Assembly: GCF_048544455.1 (NCBI RefSeq)
Contig: NC_133538.1
Span: 450,443,311 to 450,507,310 of the forward strand
Reading direction: 5' to 3'
Length of the DNA stretch: 64,000 nt
Source: Silene latifolia
Taxonomy: Eukaryota; Streptophyta; Magnoliopsida; Caryophyllales; Caryophyllaceae
Shown here: positions 55,399 through 64,000 of the stretch, one piece after another
Position numbering within the stretch: position 1 is the first letter of the stretch
How the letters are laid out: every line of letters begins with the position of its first letter
Position numbers and translations under genes: made by a program
The notes under the pieces: model-generated
What the model was told of the DNA's origin: nothing
Database searches by the model: none
Seen by the model: the letters and a program-made list of their open reading frames with translations, nothing else

Positions 55399-56166
55399 GT
55401 TTCCGTCAGTTTATTTAATCACTTTTAACCTTTCTAAACCTTTCAAAAGAAAAAGGAGTTACGTAGTTCTCTCTCGTCGTGTTGTTGGCAAATCCCCAAG
55501 GCTAGGAGTGTCGGATCATCTTGTTCTTTGCTTCATAGTGTTCCTTGCGTCAAGGGTAAGATCTACATACCAATTTTATAGTGTTCCTTGATAGTTTTAG
55601 CAGTAGACCGTCTGAGAATCTTGTATTTCTTTTTATCAGTTTGGAGTTGCACTAGTACAAATACAGGCTATAACAACGGTCAAAAACCGTTGTTATAGAA
55701 AAAAGCGGACGTTGTTAAAGCGTCCGTTGTAAAAGGTTTTAACAACGGTTGGTTTTCTTAAGGAAACCGTTGTTAAAACTATTAACAACGGTTTTAAGTA
55801 TCAAAACCCGTTGTGGAAAGTGTGACTCAATTTTGGGGGGAAAGTTATAACAACGGGTTTTAATATACAAAACCGTTGTTATAACTAAAGACAACGGGTT
55901 GTTTGTAAATAACCGTTGTTGTTTGTTCTTAAAAAATAAAAAAAAATTAAATTAAATATTACTAGATGCATGCATAATTACGGCCCGTTAGAATTCCAAT
56001 GCATGCATTATTACTGACATCACTGTGCATATGAACGGACAATATGGAATGAGAAGGGTTAGCGTAATAAGATTTGAAGCAACATTGAGAGATATGATGA
56101 TGATTATGGCACAACTTCCTAACATATATATTAATTAAAAAACAACTCAACCCACACATTGCTTAG

Positions 56167-56174
56167 TATAAATA
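56167..56174 (+). promoter_or_regulatory. TATA box in CACTA E2
   Basis: TATAAATA. About 140-210 bp upstream, two RY-type boxes ATGCATGCAT (55965-55975, 55999-56010) lie on both sides of ACGGCCCGTTAGAATTCC. Confidence 0.4.
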
Positions 56175-56303
56175 CATTGCATTATCTCAACTAACATTTC
56201 CATTATCTCAATATATACATCTCCAAACCCTAATCAAGCTAAAACAAACTCCAAATAAATAACTCTACTTAATCTTTCAAAACAAACTCCAAACTCCAAT
56301 AAA

Positions 56304-56444
56304 ATGAATGATTTCATCCTTAAGACTCTTACTATGATCGAGAACAACAACTTCATCCGCCGGTTCCTCCATATTGAGGAAAGTTTCAGAGCTACCTTGC
56401 GGATGCTCGATCCGCATCAAAGCACGCCAAAGAAGATGGCTTGA
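56304..56444 (+). CDS. Small ORF with promoter-like upstream region in CACTA E2
   Basis: 46 codons, M-N-D-F-I-L-K-T-L-T-M to K-K-M-A, with a mostly helical, charged composition (I-R-R-F-L-H-I-E-E-S-F-R). A TATA box TATAAATA lies at 56167-56174, 137 bp upstream, and a leader rich in C and A lies between, as in plant 5' UTRs. In the +1 frame, sequence of similar quality continues past the stop to TAA at 56540-56542 (R-R-L-R-L-Y-D-D-I-A, acidic end), so the ancestral protein was probably about 80 residues and one base change in length cut it. Not recognised. It may be a captured gene piece or a protein of the CACTA family itself. Confidence 0.4.
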   Translation: MNDFILKTLTMIENNNFIRRFLHIEESFRATLRMLDPHQSTPKKMA

Positions 56445-56603
56445 CGGAGCAAAGACGATTGCGGCTATATGACGATATAGCAATCACGAACGGAACCTCA
56501 AATAGCCAAGGAGGAGAGGACGGATACGATAGAGCAGAATAAGATCCTTTATGAAAATATAAGAATTGCATTTTTATATATGTAATTTTTTTTTTAATTT
56601 ATG

Positions 56604-56607
<4 letters not shown>

Positions 56608-56652
<45 letters not shown>
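56608..56652. repeat. (TA)n microsatellite
   Basis: About 22 TA repeats within CACTA E2. Confidence 0.95.
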
Positions 56653-56662
<10 letters not shown>

Positions 56663-56955
56663 TAATTATGTTTATCTTGCTTCTTCATCTTGCTTCTTCA
56701 TTGTTTTACTAACTAATTATGCGAACAATACTTAAACAAATAACATAATGGTCGATAAAAACACATACATGCAAAAGAAATAAAAGAAAAAGAAAATAAT
56801 GACGATGAAACTAACGTGATTTTAGAGATTTACCTGATAAATACAGAGCGTATGAGACGATGAAATCAACAGTGACGGCGAGAAGATAAAGCGACGATGA
56901 GAAAGAGAGAAAGAGAGAAAGAGAAAGTTTGTGTTTTGTGTTTGTTTGTCCGCTG

Positions 56956-57005
56956 TGTTTGTGTTTGTGTTTGTGTTTGTGTTTGTGTTTGTGTTTGTGT
57001 TTGTG
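56956..57005. repeat. (GTGTTT)n tandem repeat
   Basis: About eight copies of a 6-bp unit GTGTTT in CACTA E2. It sits next to a GAGAAA-rich run (56899-56927). Confidence 0.95.
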
Positions 57006-57696
57006 TATTAAGGGTTGTGTTTTGTGGCTGCAGCAGACTTGTGTTTGTGTGGTTTATAGTATGGAAGGTATTGACAACGGCTATTAAACAACAACCGTTG
57101 TCAAATAAGTTTTAACAACGGTTGTAAAAAACACCCGTTGTCAAATATGTTTTAACAACGGGTTACAAAAGTAACCGTTGTGATTACTTTTCACTAACTT
57201 TGCGCCAATTTTGCGCCAAATTATTAACAACGGTTGTGCATGTGTGACCCGTTGTTAAAACTAATAACAACGGTTTTTATAACCATACCCGTTGTAATTA
57301 AGTTTAGTAAAATTCGCGCCATACATTCTACAACGTCTATTGTGATTTTCGTGAATAATCGTTGTTAAAGGGGCGTTGTAGTTGCCTGGATTTGTAGTAG
57401 TGTTGCTATGTAATCACTTTAAACTATTTTGTTATTTAAACTCTGTTTCGTTATTGTCTTATGATCATCATTGCCTCGGGCAACCGAGATGGTAATATCT
57501 TCATACCTGAGTGGTCCTGGTAAGGCACTTGGAGTATGGGGGTGTTACAACGGCGTTAGGTTATACTTAGTTAGTTAAAGTCTTAGCTTTAGTCTTAGTG
57601 TTATTTTTTGCTTGTTTGAGTAGTGACTTGTTTTCTTGTAGAGTGGTTGTGTTATTTCTCAACCCTAGTGCCTTAAAACACTAGGAGACTAACGTT

Positions 57697-59430
57697 TTGT
57701 TGAAGTGTATTCCTAGAGGAAACGGTAATTATCCTTTTCTTAGTGATCCGGAACCGGAAAGGCTCTATAGAGCTTTGAGAACAAGGACTTTAGCAAGGGT
57801 TAGGAATTCCAACTTGATAACTTTAAACCAAGCTAGCACATCCACCCAATCGCACCTTGAAACCACAACTCAAGAGTAAACAAACGACACAATTGATCCT
57901 TTCGTAGAAAATCCTTTTCATAACTTTCAACTTCCCACAAATACACCACCAAATACACCAATTATAACACCCCAAATGGCGGCTCTCAGAAATAACAATG
58001 TACCAAACCCGGACGACTCTTCTTCACCAATAAATTTTGGTACCTTGGCTCCAAACAACTTCGAGATATATCCTGTATAATTTGCCTTAATCAAGAGGGA
58101 TTGTTTCCATAGAAATGTTGAAGAAGATGCCCATGCACATCTTCGCAAATTCAAGAGTAAGGTAGCTATGATGAAGAGGAATGAAGTCTCCGAAAACACA
58201 CTGAGACTCATGCTTTTTGCCTTCGCCTTAAAGGACAGCTGGAAAGGTGGTTGAATGTCCACCCACCGGACACCTTTACTACATGGGATGGTCTAGCCAA
58301 GGCATTCCTTGCCAAGTAATACCCCTATTCAAAGACCGCAATGCTTCACAATGAAATCACAATGTTCCAACAAGAAGTCGAGGAGTCCTTGGGTGAAGCA
58401 TGGGATAAATTCCAAGATTTGATTGCTCGTTGTCCTCACCATGGAATACCGGCTTGGTATATCACTCAAACTTTTTTCCAAACATTATTGCCAAGAACGA
58501 AATAAATGGTGAATGCTTCCACGGGAGGTGGCTTTGACCATCTTGAAGATGCTGATGGCACCACTTTAATCAAGAAAATGGTGGACTCCGAAGCAAACTA
58601 TGACACAAGAGGAAACATGTTGAGAAGAAGTAAACACCCTTATGAGTTCTTAGTGAATGTGAAAACTAATGATAAGCTTGATATGCTCAACAAGAAACTA
58701 GAGGAGTTGAGTAGGAAACTAGTAAACCCAGCTACCACTACTCATGGGCCACCCATGGAGGAACTGATGCAAAGACCCATATGTGAGTCATGTAGAGGGA
58801 CGGGGCACACTTATGATATATGTGGCAACAACCTCTACAACAACTTTGAGGGGAACAATGTACAAGGTGTAAATGCCTTCCAAGCATTTAATAACTTCTC
58901 AAACCGCCCACCAAGGCCTCCATTCAATAAAAATCAATGGAACAACAATAACCAATGGAATCAAGGGTATAACCACGGGCAAAATCAAGGTTTTAACAAT
59001 GACACTAAATGATTTAATCAATGGAACAACAACAGCCAAAGGAACAATAAAAGATATCAAGGCCAAAATCAAGGGTAAGGACAAGGTTACAACAATAATC
59101 AAAGGTAACAAGGGCAACATCAAGGGTATAACCAAGGATACAAAGGGAATGACAACCAAGCATATCAACAACAAGGGAACAACCAAACTTCCAACTCTAA
59201 AGACCAAGGATATGGCTTTCCTCTTCCACTTTCCACCTAACCTTTCAATCAAGAGCATCCACCTCAAGCAAGTTATTCCATGGATGATGCTAAATATGAG
59301 AACTTGGTTAAGATGATACGAGACTTGTCAATCTCAACCCAACAAGGCATGAAGAATCTCTCCACTTCACAAATAAACTTTGAAACCCAAGTGGCTTCTC
59401 AAGCTCTTGCTAACCCATAAGACCACCGGG
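57697..59430 (+). pseudogene. Gag of H, with zinc knuckle and N/Q-rich tail
   Basis: The N-terminal part (from M-L-K-C-I-P-R-G at 57697, or just upstream) has the P-E-P-E-R-L-Y-R-A-L run of Athila polyproteins and ends at TAA 57877. The gag core in the same region reads N-F-E-I-Y-P-V, then H-L-R-K-F-K, F-A-L-K-D-S and W-D-G-L-A-K-A-F-L-A-K, and from 58370 E-E-S-L-G-E-A-W-D-K-F and C-P-H-H-G-I-P. Stops at 58078, 58318 and 58503 replace likely CAA glutamines by TAA. From 58506 the frame is open: zinc knuckle C-E-S-C-x4-H-x4-C at 58782-58823, then a tail of asparagine, glutamine, glycine and tyrosine (58880-59220) with further stops. Confidence 0.8.
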
Positions 59431-59434
59431 TGGA

Positions 59435-60609
59435 TTGCTAGGACAAAGGCAAAATCCAAGGGATCAAATGAAAGCCAGGGAAGTGAATGCAATTATGGTG
59501 GGATTTGAAGTGGAAAAAAAAGGACCGTATGCATCACCAAATCAAGAAGAGTCATTAAATGCAACACCTCTTTCAATGGCTAAGGAAAAGGTTGACAATG
59601 GGCTCGAAGGAAAGAGCACGGAAGATTACTTTGTGCTTGAGCAAATAATGACTATTCATGATAAAAGCTTGGAAGTTGAAGCTAACCCGGAAAAGGGAGA
59701 GATGATAATGACTACACTAACCACTCCCAAAGTTGGTGAACCAAGGAAGTGTGAAATAGATGAAGAATTTGTTCTTGAAGAAATAATGGAAGCCCCGAAC
59801 GTGAGGGTAGAAGTTGAGATGAGCCCAGGAAAAGAAGAAATGATTATGTTGAAGGAGAGCTCCTTAAAGGAAAATGATAATAACTTTGTGAGTGAGGTAG
59901 TTCTTGAGGAACCCAAGATTGCATCAAAGCCTTCTTATGTGCCACCTCTACCTTTTCCTCAAAGGGGGGAAGTAGCCAATAGGGACTCATGGTATGAGAA
60001 ATTTATGAACTTGGGAGCCACCCTTCTATCCACGGGAGAGACGCCTCATTACACCAACTTCCTAGCAAAAGTTACCTCGAAGAAACAAGCATCGATGATC
60101 ATGAACTTGTGGCCTCCAAGGGAGAGTGTAGCTCGGTTGTATCAAGTAAAATGCCCATCAAGTTAGATGACCCCGAAAGCTTTTCAATCACGTGTACCAT
60201 TGGCAATCAAAAGATTAACAATGCCTTGTGTGATTTAGGGGCAAGTGTGAGTGTAATTCCACTTGCCATTGTGAAGAGAATTGAAATCAAAAGCTTATCT
60301 CGCAATTCTATAACCATCAAGGTCACCGATGGGATGATTAAATATTCAATTGGAGTCCTTAGGGACATGGTGTTTAAGGTGGTAACTCTATTAATTCCCA
60401 CCGACTTTATGGTGATAGACATCCCTATGGGTAAAAGCTCCCACATAATACTTGGTAGACCATTCTTGGCTACGGGAGGAGCTATCATCTATGTGCCAAA
60501 TGGGAGGTTGTCCTTCAATGTTGGAGATGAGATTGTTGAATTCAAGTTGCCGCGTGCATTGAAAAATTCAATAGTTGATGACATGGTTAACGTGGAGATG
60601 CTTGACTAA
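59435..60609 (+). pseudogene. Linker and aspartic protease of H
   Basis: An open linker (59435-60166) contains a twofold internal repeat: F-V-L-E-Q-I-M with E-M-I-M-T-T about 30 residues later, and F-V-L-E-E-I-M with E-M-I-M-L-K. Then comes the P-P-L-P-F-P-Q-R run typical of Athila before the protease. A phase change near 60110 leads into the protease frame, open from 60109 to 60609: P-E-S-F-S-I-T-C-T-I-G, active site L-C-D-L-G-A-S-V-S-V near 60230, and I-I-L-G-R-P-F-L near 60450. The catalytic Asp is kept. After 60609 the expected RT is missing. Confidence 0.82.
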
Positions 60610-62558
60610 TTCCTAGCCAAGAAACCCCAAGAAAGATTGATGAAAAAGGGGAAGATGAAGTGTTGATGGTATAAGATGAAAAAAGTAAAGAGAAGTTGAA
60701 GGTTAAGGTTGGAGAGGATCACCCCAATGTCCTCCTCCCGAATTTGATTTTAGCACCAATGCCCCTCCAAAAACAAAGCCAAAAATTGAGAAAAAGAAAC
60801 CAAAAAGATAGAGGAATAAACCAAAGGGGAAAAATATATTTAATCCCCAATCTTGAAAAAGAAGAAGCTCTTGTCCATGACAAGAAGAGTCTTGAAGAAA
60901 AAGTGGCTCGAAAATAGTTGGAAGTAAATCATGCAATGAATGGTGTGCATGAAATGTTGTCTAAGCTTGGAAACTCTCGTGCTTTGGGAATGTAGGAAGT
61001 TGATTAGGTGATAGTGGGATTCCAAGAGGGTGATCCCAGTTGATTGAAGCATCCTTGATGAAGGGGTTTGGTGGATTTCCCTAAGAACCACCGCATTGTA
61101 TATACTCTTTTCTTTCTTTAATTTCATTTTAGTTGCATTTGCTCTCTAACCGACCGAATCATGCATTCATTTAGTTAGCCATGCATTAGCTTAGTGAGCA
61201 CTTGTAATATATGTTACAATCCCATTGCACTTAGCTTACTTGCATTCATATAGTTTAGCTTGCTTCTCACTTCAATTTTGCACTTAGATTAAAGCATGCA
61301 TTGCATCCTTTTAAACCAAAAATCCATAAAAATTTGAAAAAACAAAAACCTCCCAAAAATATGTTTTAAATTCAATTTCCTCCCACATGTTAATAAATAA
61401 GTATGGAGAAGAAACACCCATATTTAAAAACACCAAAAACATGTACTTAATTTTCAAAAATATACAAAAAAAAATATGTCTTTTACTTTGACAAAAAATA
61501 TGAAAAATCGAAATCATGTCTTTAATTTGTGAGAAAAATTGAAAAATATGTATTTTTATTTTTCCATTCTGCTCCCTACATTAGTCCCATCGAGGATGAT
61601 GTGAATCTTAAGTGTGGGGAGAGAAATATCTATTTTGTAAATACTTGTATATATCTATTTTGTATATATTTGTAAATATTTGTAAATATGTGTATATATT
61701 TGAGAAAAAATTAAAAAATACCTAAAAATTGAATAAATTCTAAAAATTCCATAAATATGTATTGTATATATAAGTTGTCTAACAAATGGCATAGGAACAC
61801 ACGGAACATCGGAGGCAATATGAGTTTTGAAGAACGCTTGGTATACACTTTCCTACCTATCCTCTTTTACCTTTTCTTTTCTTTTGTAAATATTTGCATG
61901 GAGGAGGACGGGATTTGTTTATGAGGATGTTCCTTTTTGGAACTTCTTGGATATGTGTGTTGGTGTGCTGTTAGGCTTAGAGCTTACTTACATTAGAAGT
62001 AGTTGTTGCATGCTAGATAAATAACATGTCATGATTGTATATACCTGCATTCACATAGTTTGTACATATGTGTTAGTTGCATCTCATACATAGTGCATTT
62101 TGTTTGTATACACTTTGTATAGAGAGTCTATATGTGGAGAGTATATGCCGCCAATGACGATAATTGTTTTGACTGTGTCTTCTCTCTTTTGATAGCTCGC
62201 ACCTTGTGATGACACCTTGTTAGGGTTTTTGCTCGCAAAAACCTGGGAAGACTAGCTTAATGACCAAGTTTCGACCACCTTGTGAGACCGTATTAGACCC
62301 TAGGCTTGACCTAGGATCGACAAAGCTACTTAAATGTAAGGATATAGCCTCCACATGGCCGGTCCATCAAACTGGTCCTGTTTAGGAATAGCGAGTAGTT
62401 CTCCTGACGTGGTATGTCATGTCAAAACGCATAAGTGTGGCGCTCGTTCCTTGATACCGTAGAAATGTTGATGTACATATTGAGGCACAATAAAACGAAA
62501 CTCGCATAGCCATATAAAATTTTGTTATACCCTTTAGTGAACCATTTGAGCCTAAACT
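60610..62558 (+). other. Non-coding 3' part of H
   Basis: Starts with decayed, lysine-rich linker (60660-60960) and passes without RT or integrase into Athila-type 3' DNA: TTAAGTGTGGGGAG at about 61607-61620, preceded by GAGGATGATGTGAATC. In related elements this motif follows the integrase stop. The RT-integrase-coding part was therefore lost between about 60960 and 61560. Beyond it lies AT-rich DNA with no frame worth reporting. Confidence 0.65.
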
Positions 62559-62754
62559 TGTAATACTCTGTATTTTAAGGTCATGGTTAATCGTCAATCA
62601 CGGGTATTTTATAAAAGTATTTTGATAAGTATAGTTGTTTTATAAAGATATTCTATAAAGCTATTTAATAAATATAGTTCATTTTTATAACTGTTTTATA
62701 AAATATATTTCTTATTTCTCATTTCTTAAAATTGTATTTTATTTATAAGTTTAC

Positions 62755-62862
<108 letters not shown>

Positions 62863-63030
62863 CGGTAATAATATTAGTAATGATAGTATATGGTAATCCT
62901 ACTTATGGTAAGACTAATATAATATATAATAATAATATAATAGAATTGGTAGTGTCCTAGTACTTTCCTGATTGTATCCCTTAAACCACTATATAAGCAT
63001 CATCAACCACCCTTATAATTCACAAATTCA

Positions 63031-63158
<128 letters not shown>

Positions 63159-64000
63159 GAGAAAAGCAAAGGAATTTTTCGTCTTTTTTCGTCTCAAGGT
63201 AATAATTTAAAACCGTCTCATGTATACATCTTTGTCTTGTTATAACTTGTTATTTAGACCGCCATAGGACTAGCTAGTATCATGATTGTGACCGTGGAAC
63301 ACCAGGGTATGACCGGACCTCCGTTGGACCACTAGTGACCGGCGGGGATGGGGTGTTTTTATTGGTCTTTGCGTGGGTGTTTGGTGGTGTTGTACTGTGG
63401 GTTTATACAGGTTTAGCACCTTAGCAGTGACTCGTTTGGGACCAGACTTGGGTTGGGTTGGTCCATGGTGGTAAGTCGACCACCGTGGGTGGTCGTGGGT
63501 GGTTAAAGGGGCTGACTTGTGGTGGTGGCTGGCGATAAAACGTGAAATAGGTGTGTTGTTAGTGTTTGTTTGTGACCGTCTTAAGACGACCACCATGACC
63601 GTGTTTGTTGCCTCACCGGGAAGAGGGGATCACCAATGGAGTCGCCGTGAGACAGTGATGTCAACGGTGGTGTCCAGAGGTGGTATTGGTGGTTGTGGTG
63701 GCATTGGCGTGGGGTTTTGTACACGGTGGTTGGGGGTTGTTGGTATTGTTGTTGATGTCGGGTAAGAGAGGGAATTAGGGCGTGTTGTTGTGGGTTGATG
63801 GTGGTGGTTTGGCTGGTGGTTAAGGGGTGGTTTGGTGCGTCAGGTTGCTGGCTGGCGATGGCTGGGTTGAGTGGCGCCAGTGGTGGTTTAATGGTGTCGG
63901 GTTTAGGCGGTTCAGGGTGGATGTTGAACACGGTTTCAAACCGTGTTTGTGTGGGTGATGTGGGTTTGATTGTTGACGAGATTGACTCGGGTTATGGGTA

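Larger units (their letters stand above)
55650..57402. mobile_element. CACTA transposon E2, 1.75 kb, in J
   Basis: CACTAGTACAAATACAGG at 55650, end CCTGGATTTGTAGTAGTG at 57402, TSD TTG on both sides (55647-55649, 57403-57405). Subterminal repeats of AACAACGGTT in both orientations fill 55670-55920 and 57070-57375. No transposase. The middle holds a short gene-like unit, an (AT)n tract and a GTGTTT tandem repeat. Confidence 0.93.
55161..57549 (+). mobile_element. Element J: Tekay-type solo LTR, holding a CACTA element
   Basis: TATAATACTACGG to GGGTGTTACA. Without the CACTA insertion and one TTG it is about 633 bp, shorter than the other D-type LTRs, so part of the LTR body is deleted. Flanks ATGGC (55156-55160) and ACGGC (57550-57554) are probably a TSD with one mutation. 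It sits five bases after the PBS of H. The cluster at 55190-55340 has the usual order. Confidence 0.85.
54094..62558 (+). mobile_element. Element H: decayed Athila-like element, gag and protease only
   Basis: Order on plus: LTR (left edge unclear, ending 55135), tRNA-Asp-like PBS, J insertion, gag with zinc knuckle, linker, protease, then a long non-coding tract. RT, RNase H, integrase and env-like ORF are absent. Many nonsense codons. No 3' LTR was found before 62559, where another LTR-like start appears. Confidence 0.75.

Noticed and set aside
58899..59316. Frames on both strands over the N/Q-rich gag tail of H (isoleucine/valine-rich on minus, lysine/threonine-rich on plus)
   Set aside because: Shadows of the low-complexity coding strand; only the N/Q/G/Y frame continues gag.
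63250..64000. Overlapping frames of 88-116 codons in the GGTGGT-rich right end
   Set aside because: Open on both strands because of composition; no domain and no consistent start.

Overview
This is a stretch of plant nuclear heterochromatin made almost entirely of transposable elements. I see no complete host gene, no rRNA or tRNA gene, no CRISPR array and nothing bacterial. The assignment to plants rests on Athila-type and chromodomain-bearing (Tekay/Del-like) Ty3/gypsy elements, a SIRE-like Ty1/copia gag, CACTA DNA transposons, primer-binding sites (PBS) complementary to plant initiator-Met and Asp tRNAs, and AT-rich spacers with microsatellites. A dicot, perhaps in the Caryophyllales, is a guess from the look of the repeats.

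Layout. 1-3797: an Athila-like element on the minus strand, cut by the window edge (A), inserted in an older Athila-type LTR remnant (K, to about 4568). 4569-9040: AT-rich non-coding DNA ending in a copia-type LTR on the minus strand (L). L has landed in the LTR of M (9041-12946, minus), a Ty3/gypsy element with gag and protease only. 12947-15366: unassigned DNA with one exon-like segment, split by a Tekay-type solo LTR (13405-14796, perfect target-site duplication, TSD). 15367-54093: a Russian-doll nest. A SIRE-like copia element (G) carries B (15372-45833, TSD TGTTG). B's gag carries C (18357-41082, minus, Athila-like, TSD AGTTT). C carries both D (20391-28629, a chromovirus with all domains but many frameshifts) and a 3.1-kb CACTA element (35400-38528, TSD GTA). 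G's LTR is also split by F (46381-53087, minus), a coding-empty relative of D. 54094-62558: a decayed Athila-like element (H) that has gag and protease but no reverse transcriptase. It is split just after its PBS by a Tekay-type solo LTR (J), which itself holds a 1.75-kb CACTA element. 62559-64000: the likely start of another LTR with long (TAA)n and (GA)n tracts.

Coding capacity is scattered. A, B, H and M keep gag and/or protease, C keeps RT, RNase H, integrase and an intact env-like reading frame but has lost gag and protease, and F and L encode nothing recognisable. Only D has every domain, and it is broken by frameshifts. Most of these elements could have moved only with proteins supplied by relatives.

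The most unusual signal is that several retroelement lineages each carry their own cluster of short CpG-rich palindromes in the LTR, on the upstream side of a TATA-like box: ACTCGATCGAGT in the D/F/solo-LTR group, GGTCGATCGACC in A, and GACGnnCGTC plus TCCGnnCGGA in C. In the D-type LTRs the last palindrome lies about 52-55 bp from the TATA box, and the first two units are fixed variants in fixed order. Secondary clusters recur in the leaders of D and F, inside A's gag-protease frame, and upstream of a TATA-like box before the env-like ORF of C. They look like lineage-specific regulatory arrays, but no function has been shown.
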